From the NCBI RefSeq assembly GCF_029714425.1, contig NZ_CP121668.1, positions 1,447,501 through 1,511,500 on the forward strand: DNA of 64,000 nucleotides, in the 5' to 3' direction. Source of the DNA: Bradyrhizobium sp. CB2312 (GTDB lineage Bacteria > Pseudomonadota > Alphaproteobacteria > Rhizobiales > Xanthobacteraceae). The position numbers were made by a program, and so were the translations under genes. The stretch's first letter is position 1. Each line of letters begins with the position of its first letter. Shown one piece after another: positions 1-9,736 of the stretch. The notes under the pieces were generated by a model. The model saw nothing but the letters and a program-made list of their open reading frames with translations. It was not told the DNA's origin and did not search any database.

Positions 1-889
1 AGGCGATCGCCTTGACGTTCTGCTCGATCTGCTCGACGCGGGTGGCGCCGGCGATCACGCTTGACACCTGCGGGCGCGCGGCGAGCCAGGAGAAGGCGAG
101 CTCCAGCATGCTGTGCCCCCGCGCAGTCGCGAAGGCCTGCAGCTTCTCGACGATCGCCTCGTTGCGCGGCGTGACATAGCGGTCGCGCAGCCGCGGCGTC
201 TGGCCGAAGCGGGTGTCGCCGGGCGCGGCTTCGCCCTTTTTGTACTTGCCAGTCAGAAGGCCGCTGGCGAGCGGGAAGAACGGCAACAGGCCGAGCTTGT
301 ACTCCGTTGCGGCCGGCAGCAGGTCCTTCTCGATGTCGCGCACCACCAGCGAATATTCGTCCTGGCACGAAACGAAGCGCGTGGTGTTCATCGCGCGCGC
401 GACATACTCCGCTTCCGCAATGCGCCAGGCCGGAAAGTTCGAATTGCCGATGTAGCGCACCTTGCCCTGGTGGACGAGATCGTCGAGCGCGCGCAGGCTC
501 TCCTCGATCGGCGTCAGCGGGTCGTAGTCGTGCTGCTGGTAGAGGTCGATGTGGTCGGTCTTCAGCCGCTTCAGGCTCGCTTCCACGGCCTCCATGATGT
601 AGCGGCGCGAGGCGCCCTGCTTGGTGCCGTCCTCCGCCATGGGCTTCGAATATTTCGTCGCCAGCACGATGTCCTTGCGGCGATCGCCCAGCACGGTGCC
701 GAGCACGGTCTCCGAGCCGCCCATGTTCGAATAGATGTCGGCGGTGTCGAACAGCGTGATGCCGAGATCGAGCGCGCGATGGATCACCTTGCGCGAGGCC
801 TCTAGGTCGATGCGCTGGCCGAAATTGTTGCAGCCGAGCCCGACCACGGACACGCGAAGGCCGGAGGCGCCGAGATTGCGAATTTCCAT
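1..889 (-). CDS. Aldo/keto reductase, 3' end beyond the window
   Basis: An NADPH-dependent aldo/keto reductase, cytosolic, reducing aldehydes or ketones to alcohols; the substrate cannot be told. The minus-strand frame opens MEIRNLGASGLRVSVVGLGC and contains the family landmarks: D in 'LFDTADIYSNMGGSE' followed by Y, K in 'LATKYSKP', and H in 'YQQHDYDP', the Asp-Tyr-Lys-His tetrad. The fold continues through 'IGNSNFPAWR' and 'LLPFFPLASGLLTGKY'. About 296 residues are visible against roughly 320-340 for the family, so only the last few dozen residues lie outside. The ATG at 889 is the first start at the expected family N-terminus. It faces away from the next gene and shares no operon with it. 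I am sure of the family, not of the substrate. Confidence 0.9.
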   Translation of the reverse strand, partial: MEIRNLGASGLRVSVVGLGCNNFGQRIDLEASRKVIHRALDLGITLFDTADIYSNMGGSETVLGTVLGDRRKDIVLATKYSKPMAEDGTKQGASRRYIMEAVEASLKRLKTDHIDLYQQHDYDPLTPIEESLRALDDLVHQGKVRYIGNSNFPAWRIAEAEYVARAMNTTRFVSCQDEYSLVVRDIEKDLLPAATEYKLGLLPFFPLASGLLTGKYKKGEAAPGDTRFGQTPRLRDRYVTPRNEAIVEKLQAFATARGHSMLELAFSWLAARPQVSSVIAGATRVEQIEQNVKAIA

Positions 890-1164
890 GGGAGGTCCCT
901 GTCACAAGTCTACAGCGGTGTATTGTGACCGCGGTGCACTCGACCGGCAAGGAGCCCACCTGCGCTGCTGCCATGCGGGCAAAAAAATGCGGCCCCTGTC
1001 AGACGCGGCGACTGACGGGGACCGCTTGGGGCGCTTGATCGGTGACGGGGGGCCTGATCAGACGCAGCTGCAACTTAATCCCGGTGTGTTACGCGCCGGT
1101 GACAGGCAAAGTTATCCACAGGGTGTCCGTGTGGCTCGCAGAACGGTCAAATGCGGAAGGGTCC

Positions 1165-1247
1165 GTCATGCCCGGGCTTGTCCCGGGCATCCACGTTCTT
1201 GATACCGCGCGAAGATCGTGGATGGCCGGGACAAGCCCGGCCATGAC
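1165..1247. repeat. Palindromic intergenic repeat, GTCATGCCCGGGCTTGTCCC family, copy 1
   Basis: Two arms, 1165-1195 and 1217-1247, are near-perfect inverted copies beginning GTCATGCCCGGGCTTGT. They could fold into a long hairpin. A second, longer copy lies at 4311-4433. The remainder of the 390-bp gap 890-1279 shows no supportable gene; this kind of repeat is common between genes in Bradyrhizobium-like chromosomes (general knowledge). Confidence 0.8.
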
Positions 1248-1279
1248 GGCGCCGAAGCGTAATGCCCGGCCCGCAAAAA

Positions 1280-1735
1280 TCAGAAGATCTTGCGATAGAC
1301 GATGAAGCCGGAGCGCTCCGCGACCTTGTCGTAGAGGCTCTGCGCGGTGACGTTGGTCTCGTGCGTCTGCCAGTAGACCCGCGGGGACCCCGCGAGTTTG
1401 GCGCGCTCGTAGACGCCGTAGATCAGCGCCGAGGCGACGCCCTTGCCGCGCGAAGCTTCCAGCGTGAACAGGTCCTGCAGATAGCAGGACGGCTCGATCG
1501 CGGTGGTGCTGCGGTGGAACAGGTAGTGCGTCAGCCCGACCAGCTTGCCGTCGCTCTCGGCGACCAGTGCATGCACCGGCTCATAGGCATCGAAGAAGCG
1601 CTGCCACGTCACCTTCGTGATCTCGGGCGCCAGCGCGGTCGGGCCGGAGCGGCCGTAGAAGGCGTTGTAGCCGTCCCACAGCGGCAGCCATTGATCGTAG
1701 TCATGCCTCGTGACGGCGCGAATGGTGAGCGACAT
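1280..1735 (-). CDS. GNAT-family N-acetyltransferase
   Basis: A 151-residue acetyltransferase of the Gcn5-related family, transferring acetyl from acetyl-CoA to an amine; the acceptor is unknown. The acetyl-CoA pyrophosphate loop is visible as 'SRGKGVASALI' (R-x-x-G-x-A type) just after the strand 'SCYLQDLFTLEA', and the C-terminal 'NVTAQSLYDKVAERSGFIVYRK' matches the family's last helix and strand. I chose the ATG at 1735 (MSLTIRAVTRHDYDQW), which begins directly on strand 1; an ATG 15 bp upstream would only add MRNSH. The gene is monocistronic as far as can be seen and points toward the repeat at 1165-1247. Confidence 0.85.
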   Translation of the reverse strand: MSLTIRAVTRHDYDQWLPLWDGYNAFYGRSGPTALAPEITKVTWQRFFDAYEPVHALVAESDGKLVGLTHYLFHRSTTAIEPSCYLQDLFTLEASRGKGVASALIYGVYERAKLAGSPRVYWQTHETNVTAQSLYDKVAERSGFIVYRKIF

Positions 1736-1806
1736 GTGAGAATTCCGCAATCGATGAAGCGTCCTTCATACGTGATAAAGGGCGCGTCGATCAATTGTCT
1801 GCCGCT

Positions 1807-2613
1807 CTACTCCGCCACGCGCAGATATCGGATCAGCTTGCGGTTCGAGGGATCGCGCAGCGAGCGGTAGTAGTCGGCGCGCTCCGGCGCGTCGGTGTGG
1901 CGGACGAGGTCGGTGACCGGCGTGTAGCTCAGCATGCGGCCGCCGTCGGGCAGCGCGTTGCAGACGAAGCGCAGCACCTCGCCATTGCGCAGCTTGATGT
2001 TGATCGGCGTGGCATCGCCGATCCGCACCATCTCCATGCGCTGCGCGATGAAGGTGCCGAGCTCGTCCTCGGGCAGCTCGAACGCGCCGGTGTCGCGGCC
2101 GTGATACATCAGCGCGATGAAGGGCGGCTTGCCGTCGGCGATCTCGTCCGGCAGCGCAAAATAATCGCGGAAGGCGCGGTTGATGAATTCGGCCCGCGTC
2201 TCGGCATCGAGCAGCACGATGCCGATGTCGACCTGGTCGAGCGCGGCCGACAGCCGCGCGGCAGTGGCGTGGCTCTGGCGCTCGGCGGCGAAGCTCGCGA
2301 GCAGCCGCTCGCGCATCAGGCCGGTGATGCCTGCGGTGCCGAAGGCGGTGACGGTGAGAAGGCCGACCAGATCGGCCGCGGCATGGAGCGACATGGCGCG
2401 GTGGCCGAGGCAGAACAGCGCCGCGCCGATCACGGCGAGCACCGCGCTGGTCATCGCGGAGGCGAAACCCGACAGCGCGCCCGCAAGCGCGACGACACAG
2501 ACGAGCACCGGCGCAGGCGAGGAAAGAGGAATGGTGCGATCGAGCAGGATCGCGAGCAGCGCAACCGCTACCGTCAGCACCGGACCGGAGATCGCACGCC
2601 ATCCGAACCGCAT
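1807..2613 (-). CDS. Membrane protein with N-terminal helices and a PAS domain
   Basis: A 268-residue protein. Residues about 8-105 form three or four hydrophobic helices ('GPVLTVAVALLAILLDRTI', 'PAPVLVCVVALAGALSGFA', 'TSAVLAVIGAALFCL'), recalling the DUF4118-type membrane module of KdpD-like sensors. From about 118 a PAS_7-like domain follows: 'ALDQVDIGIVLLDAETRAEFINRAFRDYF'. No histidine-kinase, GGDEF or HTH output domain follows before the stop at 1807, so this is either a sensor that signals through a partner or a shortened kinase. The ATG at 2613 is preceded by a GGGAGGAACGAG stretch, a good ribosome-binding site. The family call rests on domain pattern only. Confidence 0.75.
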   Translation of the reverse strand: MRFGWRAISGPVLTVAVALLAILLDRTIPLSSPAPVLVCVVALAGALSGFASAMTSAVLAVIGAALFCLGHRAMSLHAAADLVGLLTVTAFGTAGITGLMRERLLASFAAERQSHATAARLSAALDQVDIGIVLLDAETRAEFINRAFRDYFALPDEIADGKPPFIALMYHGRDTGAFELPEDELGTFIAQRMEMVRIGDATPINIKLRNGEVLRFVCNALPDGGRMLSYTPVTDLVRHTDAPERADYYRSLRDPSNRKLIRYLRVAE

Positions 2614-2734
2614 CTCGTTCCTCCCTGAACGAGTAAGGCGGTCAGACTGACCTACCGTTGCGCCAGCGCAATCCGATTTCGTGCGGCGCGCTTAAGAGGC
2701 GCTTGCGGTTCCAGGAAAAGCTTTCGGATGATTT

Positions 2735-2836
2735 AGAGCGTTTTCGAGCGAAGTGGATACCGGTTCGCCTCAAGAAAACGCATCAATACAAGAATCTGGA
2801 GCACCGTTCCGATTCCGGCGGAGCGGGGCTCTAGCC
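2735..2836. repeat. Dispersed ~100-bp repeat (GAGCGTTTTCGAGCGAAGTG family), copy 1
   Basis: Begins AGAGCGTTTTCGAGCGAAGT, runs through GGATACCGGTTCGC, AAGAAAACGC and TCAATACAA, and ends GGGGCTCTAGCC. A second copy with the same order of blocks lies at 22056-22158. The last few bases overlap the stop codon of the small gene at 2831-2989, so the repeat may supply that gene's end. Such elements are frequent in Bradyrhizobium-like genomes. Confidence 0.8.
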
Positions 2837-2989
2837 CAAATGCGCGTGCTTCATGCGCTCTTGCTGCGCGGGGACATGCAGCGTCGACGTTCCCGGACCC
2901 TTGCGCGTGCCGACCAAGATCAGCAGCGACGCCGCGACCAGGATGGCCGCAGTCAGGGTGATTGCAACGATGACCACAGGCGATTTCAT
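2831..2989 (-). CDS. Small single-helix membrane protein
   Basis: A 52-residue frame MKSPVVIVAITLTAAILVAA... with one strong transmembrane helix (residues about 3-26, ending in a basic KGPG turn) and a short polar tail ending QERMKHAHLG. The ATG at 2989 has AGGA nine bases upstream; a longer frame starting at 3025 would add a very basic leader before the helix and is less likely. It lies just downstream of another tiny membrane gene (3063-3239) on the same strand, so the two may be co-transcribed. No function is recognised. The stop coincides with the edge of the dispersed repeat, which lowers certainty about the natural C-terminus. Confidence 0.5.
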   Translation of the reverse strand: MKSPVVIVAITLTAAILVAASLLILVGTRKGPGTSTLHVPAQQERMKHAHLG

Positions 2990-3062
2990 CGACGTCCTGT
3001 CGCGATGCCGGTTGGAGCGGGCCACGCGGCGCCTTGAAGGCTAGTCGAGGATGAGACGGGAA

Positions 3063-3239
3063 TCAGACCGGCAGGCCCATCGCCATGGTCGCCTTGGTCG
3101 ACAGCACCGTCAGGGTGACGATCAGGCACAGCGAGAGCGCGGCGACGGCGAGCGAGGCCGCGACCGCGTTGGTCAGCCGGGAAGACGAAACGGTATCGGT
3201 TCGGCTTTGAAAGCCCGCCGTGCCGGACGCCCGAATCAT
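3063..3239 (-). CDS. Small single-helix membrane protein
   Basis: A 58-residue frame opening MIRASGTAGFQSRTDTVSSS, with a hydrophobic helix at about residues 25-47 ('NAVAASLAVAALSLCLIVTL') and a short tail ending MAMGLPV. The start at 3239 follows AAGGAT, an acceptable ribosome-binding site. It is on the same strand as, and about 70 bp upstream of, the other tiny membrane gene at 2831-2989. I do not recognise a family. The reading is supported by the helix, the ribosome-binding site and the absence of anything better on either strand, not by homology. Confidence 0.5.
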   Translation of the reverse strand: MIRASGTAGFQSRTDTVSSSRLTNAVAASLAVAALSLCLIVTLTVLSTKATMAMGLPV

Positions 3240-3393
3240 GGTCTAAATCCTTCAATGTGCGAGCGAATCACCCGCGACATCGAACAATTTCACTATTTCA
3301 ACGGGCAATATTGGGGCGGCTATCGCGCCGAAAATGGCGAGATTGCGGCGAGGATGAACCTTATGCCCACTATTCGCCAGCGCGGGCGAGCCC

Positions 3394-4044
3394 TCAGGCG
3401 CCCGCGGCGATGCTGGCGGGATTGTCGATGTCGGCCGGCCGCCAGTCCATCGATACATAACCGGGCGTGGCTTCCACCCGCTTCAGCCAGTCCCGGATCG
3501 CCGGGAAGGCCTGGAGATCAAAGTCGCAGCGCTCGGCGAGGTGGGTGTAGCCGTACAGCGCGATGTCGGCGACCGTGAGCTGGCGGGCGGCGAAATAGGC
3601 GTTGGTCTTGAGATGGTTCTCCATCACCTGCAGCGCGCCATAGCCGCGCTCCATCCAGTCCTCCAGCGCGTGGGTCTGCAGGTCGCGGCCGCCCTTGACC
3701 AGTGACAGCCAGAAATAGGCGGCGCCGATGTTCGGCTCGAGCGCGTGCTGTTCGAAGAACATCCATTGCAACGCTTCGGCGCGGTCGATGCGATTCTCCG
3801 GCGCGAGCGGCGTGCCGACGGCGACGTACCAGAGGATGGCGTTGGACTCGGCGAGAAAGCGGTCGTCGCCGACATCGAGCAGCGGCACCTGGCCCGACGG
3901 ATTCTTGGTCAGAAAATCCGGCGTGCGGCTTTCGCCGCGCAGAATGTCTACCTCGATCGCTTCGTAGGGCACGTTGAGCAGCGCCAGCGCAAGGCGGACC
4001 TTGTAGCTGTTGCCCGAGCGTTGCATCGAATAGAGCTTGTACAT
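3394..4044 (-). CDS. Glutathione S-transferase family protein
   Basis: A 216-residue two-domain GST, cytosolic, conjugating or exchanging glutathione with unknown substrates. The N-terminal thioredoxin-like domain (1 to about 80) opens MYKLYSMQRSGNSYKVRLAL with the S/N-containing active-site turn, then has the cis-proline motif 'NPSGQVPLLD' and the glutathione-binding 'LAESNAILWYVA'. The alpha-helical C-terminal domain carries the N-capping box 'LTVADIALYGYTH'. The MYKLY start at 4044 is the family N-terminus; 45 upstream codons in frame are not protein-like. A second, different GST lies at 20828-21418. Confidence 0.9.
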   Translation of the reverse strand: MYKLYSMQRSGNSYKVRLALALLNVPYEAIEVDILRGESRTPDFLTKNPSGQVPLLDVGDDRFLAESNAILWYVAVGTPLAPENRIDRAEALQWMFFEQHALEPNIGAAYFWLSLVKGGRDLQTHALEDWMERGYGALQVMENHLKTNAYFAARQLTVADIALYGYTHLAERCDFDLQAFPAIRDWLKRVEATPGYVSMDWRPADIDNPASIAAGA

Positions 4045-5882
<1,838 letters not shown>

Positions 5883-5903
5883 GCCGAAGACAGTGCGAAT
5901 TGG

Positions 5904-5931
5904 AAAGGCCCGCTTCGTGCGGGCCTTTTTG
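5904..5931 (+). terminator. Rho-independent terminator of aatA
   Basis: The stem AAAGGCCCGC / GCGGGCCTTT closes around a TTCGT loop and is followed by a T run, 22 bp after the aatA stop. Confidence 0.9.
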
Positions 5932-5989
5932 TTTGTGTTTCGATGAACGGAGTCGGATGGACCTCTGCTCTGGTCGGCGTTGTGCATGG

Positions 5990-6151
5990 CCCCTCACCCG
6001 GATCACATCTGCGATGTGATCCGACCTCTCCCCGCAAAGAGCGGGGAGAGGTTAGTCCGCCGATAGCGCGAATTTTTGCTGTGAGGGATGCACGGTTCTC
6101 TCACTCTCTCTCCCGTTCTTACGGGGAGAGGGAGTGAGGGGCCTCTCTCCA
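5990..6151. repeat. REP-like cluster (CCTCTCCCCG...CGGGGAGAGG)
   Basis: Three small palindromes in a row: CCCCTCACCCGGATC with GATCACATCTGCGATGTGATC, CCTCTCCCCG with CGGGGAGAGG, and CTCCCGTTCTTACGGGGAGAG. Related units recur at 6784-6810, 9056-9110, 17055-17204, 23774-23956, 25630-25762, 27226-27255, 31390-31525 and 32286-32330. Confidence 0.75.
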
Positions 6152-6270
6152 AGCGTTCATTTCAGATACGTCCGATCTGGCAACTCCAAAATTCCTGTGG
6201 CATAGACCATCACGCAACACGGGTGGGGCGCTCTCTCTGCTCGCATCACATTCATAGCCGGAGATCTTTC

Positions 6271-6753
6271 ATGCGCCGTTCGTTCATCTTCGCCGGGCTC
6301 GCTGCCGCCAGCCTCGTTGCCTCCGTCGCAAACAGCGATGCGCAGCAGCAGCGGATGGTCCGCGTCGGCGTGCTCGAATGCCGCGGCGGCGCCAGCGTTG
6401 GCTTCATCGTGGGATCGGTGACCAATCTCGGCTGCGTGCTGCGCGCCGAGGGCGTGCCTGAAGATCGTTATGTCGCGACGATCCGTAAGGTCGGCCTCGA
6501 CATCGGCATCACCCAGGAGACCACGCTGGCCTGGGGCGTGTTCGCGCCGGTCGACCGGCTCGGACCCGGCGACCTCTCCGGCAATTACGCGGGCGCGCAG
6601 GGCAGCGCCTCGGTCGGCGTCGGCCTCGGCGGCAACGTGCTGGTCGGCGGCTCCAACAATTCGATCGCGCTCCAGCCGCTCAGCGTGCAGGGCCAGGTCG
6701 GCCTCAACGTCGCCGCCGGCCTCGAAAGCCTGGAACTCCGCCCGGGCCGTTAA
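6271..6753 (+). CDS. Exported DUF992-family protein
   Basis: A 160-residue protein with a cleavable signal peptide (MRRSFIFAGLAAASLVASVA, cleavage likely near NSDAQ) and a mature domain matching the DUF992 pattern: 'RVGVLECRGGASVGFIVGSV', 'GCVLRAEG', 'ATIRKVGLDIGIT', 'LAWGVFAP', 'LSGNYAGAQGSASVGVGLGGNVLVGGS' and 'ALQPLSVQGQVGLNVAAGL'. The Gly/Ala/Val-rich second half suggests a beta-rich periplasmic or envelope protein. Two cysteines may form a disulfide. The start is the ATG at 6271, the first one giving a signal peptide. Function is unknown in the family; it stands alone between repeats. Confidence 0.85.
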   Translation: MRRSFIFAGLAAASLVASVANSDAQQQRMVRVGVLECRGGASVGFIVGSVTNLGCVLRAEGVPEDRYVATIRKVGLDIGITQETTLAWGVFAPVDRLGPGDLSGNYAGAQGSASVGVGLGGNVLVGGSNNSIALQPLSVQGQVGLNVAAGLESLELRPGR

Positions 6754-6977
6754 AATTTTCGGTCATCGCGGATGAAACGCTCTCCTCACCTCTCCCTTCG
6801 GGAGAGGTGGAACGGGCGGCCGATAGCCGTGTCAGTCATCAAGACTTGTTCTAATTGATTTTCTAACCGACGACGCACCGCAGCGACGTTTGATGCTTGC
6901 CAAAACTCGGCGACGGGCAGAGCATCACCGTTTGCCGACCCAATCATGGGCCGAGCTCCACACCAAGGAGGCGGCGA

Positions 6978-9026
6978 ATGGGACAAGACGTCAGAAGTCC
7001 CCGAGGTCCACGGTGCATTGCGCTGGTGGGCCCTTTCCAAAGCGGTAAAACCACACTTCTCGAAGCAATCCTGGCGCGAACGGGCGCAATCCCGCGTGCC
7101 GGCAGCGTCGATGCCGGAACATCCGTCGGCGACGCCACACCCGAGGCCCGTCATCACAAGATGACCGTCGGCCTCACTGCCGCCACCACGAGTTTCATGG
7201 GCGACAGCTACACCTTCCTCGATTGTCCCGGTTCCGTCGAGTTCGCTCACGACATGCGCGCCGCGCTGCCCGCGGTCGATGCCGCGATCGTGGTCTGCGA
7301 GGCCGACGAGAAGAAGCTGCCGCAGCTTCAGATCATCCTGCGCGAGCTGGAAGAGCTGAAGATCCCGCGTTTCCTGTTCCTCAACAAGATCGATCGCGCC
7401 AGCCAGCGCATCCGCGAGACGCTCGCGATGCTCCAGCCCGCCTCACGCGTGCCGCTGGTGCTACGCCAGATCCCGATCTGGAAGGGCGATCTGATCGAGG
7501 GCTTTGTCGATCTGGCGCTGGAGCGCGCGTTCGTCTATCGCGAGCACAAGGCCTCCGAGGTGGTCGCGCTCGAAGGCGGCGATCTCGATCGCGAGAAGGA
7601 GGCGCGCTTCTCGATGCTGGAGAAGCTCGCCGACCATGACGATGCGCTGATGGAGCAGCTGCTCGAAGACATCCAGCCGCCGCGCGATGCCGTGTTCGAT
7701 GATCTCGCCCGCGAACTCCGCGAAGGGCTGATCTGCCCCGTGCTGCTCGGGGCCGCCGCGCGCGAGAACGGCGTGCTGCGCCTGATGAAGGCGCTGCGCC
7801 ACGAGGCGCCCGGTATCGCGGAGACCGCAAAGCGGCTCGGCGTTCCCGACACCAAGGATGCGCTCGGCTACGTCTTCAAGACGCTGCATTCGCAACATGG
7901 CGGAAAGCTGTCGCTGACGCGATTGCTCGCCGGCCATCTCGACGACGGCGCGACGCTGCAATGCTCCTCCGGCGGGATCAGCCGCATTTCCGGCATCCTT
8001 GCCGTCAACGGCGCCTACGACACCAAGCGTGCCGCGGCGGACGCCGGCGACACCGTCGCGCTCGCCAAGCTGGACCCGTTCAAGACCGGTGACACGGTCT
8101 CGAACGGCAAGACCCCGCCGGCTGCGCTCACCGCCCCGGAGCCGACGCCGCCGGTGCTCGCGATGTCGATCGCGTCCACCGACCGCAAGGACGATGTGAA
8201 GCTCGGACAGGCGCTGGCGCGCCTGCACGAGGAGGATCCCTCGCTGGTCATCGTGCAGAATCCGCAGACCCATGACACCGTGCTGTGGGGGCAGGGCGAG
8301 ATGCATCTGCGCGTCGAGGTCGAGCGCTTGCGCGATCGCTTCGGCGTCAAGATCTCGTCGCATCCGCCCGCGATCGGCTACCAGGAGACCATCCGCAAGC
8401 CGATCACCCAGCGCGGCCGTCACAAGAAGCAGTCCGGCGGCCACGGCCAGTTCGGCGACGTCGTGCTCGACATCAAGCCGCTGCCGCGCGGCGACGGCTT
8501 CAAATTCGCCGAGAAGGTGGTCGGCGGCGCGGTGCCGCGCAACTACATCCCGGCGGTGGAGGAAGGCGTCGTCGACGGCTTGACGCGCGGCCCGCTCGGC
8601 TTCCCCGTCACGGACGTGCAGGTGACGCTGACCGACGGCTCCTATCACAGCGTCGACAGCTCCGATCTCGCCTTCCGCACGGCGGCGCGGATCGGATTGA
8701 ACGAAGGCCTGCCGCAATGCCAGCCGGTGTTGCTGGAGCCGATCCACGTCGTCGAGATCGTCTGTCCGACCGATGCCACTGCCAAGATCAACGCGATCCT
8801 GTCGGCACGGCGCGGCCAGATCCTCGGCTTCGACACCCGCGACGGCTGGAGCGGCTGGGACTGCGTCCGCGCCATGATGCCGGAAGCGGAGATCGGCGAG
8901 CTGATCGTCGAGCTGCGTTCGGCCACGGCCGGCGCCGGCAGCTTCACCCGCCAGTTCGACCACATGGCCGAAGTCACGGGCCGCGCCGCCGACCAGATCA
9001 TCGCCGCGCATCAGCACGCGGCGTGA
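6978..9026 (+). CDS. Elongation factor G-like translational GTPase
   Basis: A 682-residue protein with the full five-domain EF-G layout. G1 is 'GPFQSGKTTL' (about 19-28), G3 is 'FLDCPGSVEF', G4 is 'FLNKID'; domain II starts near 'ALGYVFKTLHSQHGGKLSLTRL', domain III 'LGQALARLHEEDPSLVI', domain IV 'GRHKKQSGGHGQFGDV', domain V 'EPIHVVEIVCPTDATAKINAI'. In canonical EF-G, G3 is DTPGH; here the histidine position needed for ribosome-stimulated hydrolysis is serine and the switch I sequence is 'MTVGLTAATTSF' rather than 'RGITI'. It is therefore an EF-G-like paralogue of the kind often annotated fusA2, not the main factor, and its role is unknown. AAGGAGGCGG lies just before the ATG at 6978. It is monocistronic. 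Confidence 0.88.
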   Translation: MGQDVRSPRGPRCIALVGPFQSGKTTLLEAILARTGAIPRAGSVDAGTSVGDATPEARHHKMTVGLTAATTSFMGDSYTFLDCPGSVEFAHDMRAALPAVDAAIVVCEADEKKLPQLQIILRELEELKIPRFLFLNKIDRASQRIRETLAMLQPASRVPLVLRQIPIWKGDLIEGFVDLALERAFVYREHKASEVVALEGGDLDREKEARFSMLEKLADHDDALMEQLLEDIQPPRDAVFDDLARELREGLICPVLLGAAARENGVLRLMKALRHEAPGIAETAKRLGVPDTKDALGYVFKTLHSQHGGKLSLTRLLAGHLDDGATLQCSSGGISRISGILAVNGAYDTKRAAADAGDTVALAKLDPFKTGDTVSNGKTPPAALTAPEPTPPVLAMSIASTDRKDDVKLGQALARLHEEDPSLVIVQNPQTHDTVLWGQGEMHLRVEVERLRDRFGVKISSHPPAIGYQETIRKPITQRGRHKKQSGGHGQFGDVVLDIKPLPRGDGFKFAEKVVGGAVPRNYIPAVEEGVVDGLTRGPLGFPVTDVQVTLTDGSYHSVDSSDLAFRTAARIGLNEGLPQCQPVLLEPIHVVEIVCPTDATAKINAILSARRGQILGFDTRDGWSGWDCVRAMMPEAEIGELIVELRSATAGAGSFTRQFDHMAEVTGRAADQIIAAHQHAA

Positions 9027-9055
9027 TTTGGCTCTCGCGCAGTAAGGGGCGCGCA

Positions 9056-9110
9056 CTCTCTCACACCCTCTCCTCGCTCTTCGCGGGGAGAGGGTGGGGT
9101 GAGGGGCTGT
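9056..9110. repeat. REP-like palindrome downstream of the EF-G-like gene
   Basis: CACCCTCTCCTCGC and GCGGGGAGAGGGTG are inverted around CTCTTC, followed by GGGTGAGGGGC. It may also stop transcription after the EF-G-like gene, though no T run follows. The rest of 9027-9361 holds a second repeat and the operator-like palindromes. Confidence 0.65.
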
Positions 9111-9160
9111 CTCTAGGCGTGCGGCGTTTTCATTTAGCTCGAGCTCGCGCCCAAATCTCC

Positions 9161-9247
9161 GTCATTGCGAGCGCAGCGAAGCAATCCAGACTGTCTCTGC
9201 GGAGGCAGTCTGGATTGCTTCGTCGCAAGTGCTCCTCGCAATGACGG
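9161..9247. repeat. Long palindromic repeat (CGTCATTGCGAG family)
   Basis: The left arm GTCATTGCGAGCGCAGCGAA, GCAATCCAGACTG and the right arm CAGTCTGGATTGC, TTCGTCGC, GCAATGACGG are near-perfect inverted copies around TCTCTGCGGAGG. It is a typical mobile intergenic repeat of Bradyrhizobium-like chromosomes. Confidence 0.85.
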
Positions 9248-9293
9248 TGGGGACAGACGGGCTCGTAAGCGAATTCCCTTGCCCTCCTCGCTA

Positions 9294-9319
9294 AATGATG
9301 TATTTTACATCATTGTAAA
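9294..9319. promoter_or_regulatory. Overlapping palindromes, probable operator of the XRE regulator
   Basis: AATGATGT (9294-9301) and ACATCATT (9307-9314) form a perfect 8-bp inverted repeat with a 5-bp spacer. Overlapping it, TTTACA (9304-9309) and TGTAAA (9314-9319) form a second perfect palindrome. The AT-rich block stands out in this GC-rich region and ends about 42 bp before the GTG of the XRE gene, the usual place for an autoregulatory site. The role is inferred. Confidence 0.6.
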
Positions 9320-9361
9320 TGCTCCAGACATCACTTATAAGATCTGATACGTGAGGCCAAG

Positions 9362-9634
9362 GTGATCACGTCGTTCCAGATGCGGGCAGCCCGCGCGCTG
9401 CTCGGCATTGACCAGAAAACCCTGGCCGAGCTCGCCGGCGTGTCGCTGCCGACCATCCAGCGGATGGAGGCCTCGACCGGCAATGTTCGCGGCGTGGTCG
9501 AGACCTTGATCAAGGTGGTCGAGGCGTTCGACCGGGCCGGCGTCGAGCTGATCGGCGAGCAGACGCGCAGCGACAGCGGCGGGCGGGGCGTTCGCCTGAA
9601 GGAGCCGGGGCCGCCGCGCCGCGTGGGGGCATGA
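9362..9634 (+). CDS. XRE-family helix-turn-helix regulator
   Basis: A 90-residue DNA-binding protein. Residues about 5-60 form the XRE fold: 'QMRAARALLGIDQKTLAELAGVSLPTIQRMEAS', with the recognition helix at 'SLPTIQRMEAS', then 'LIKVVEAFDRAGVELIGE' packing as the last helix. The C-terminal 25 residues are polar and probably disordered. The start is GTG at 9362 with GAGG just upstream. It lies about 100 bp upstream of the co-oriented SulP gene, and I infer that it controls that gene and itself through the palindromes at 9294-9319; the pairing of small XRE regulators with SulP transporters is familiar in this group of bacteria. Confidence 0.85.
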   Translation: MITSFQMRAARALLGIDQKTLAELAGVSLPTIQRMEASTGNVRGVVETLIKVVEAFDRAGVELIGEQTRSDSGGRGVRLKEPGPPRRVGA

Positions 9635-9736
9635 TCGCGTTGGTCGTGCTTGGGATCAGGATGAGCTAGCGCATCGCTGCGCAACGCGCCGCACGATGCA
9701 TGGAGCATTGTGGGGGCAGCGGAGCACTTTGCCGAC

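Noticed and set aside
7461..9056. 531-codon minus-strand frame opposite the EF-G-like gene
   Set aside because: Shadow of the GTPase gene; no domain and no ribosome-binding site.
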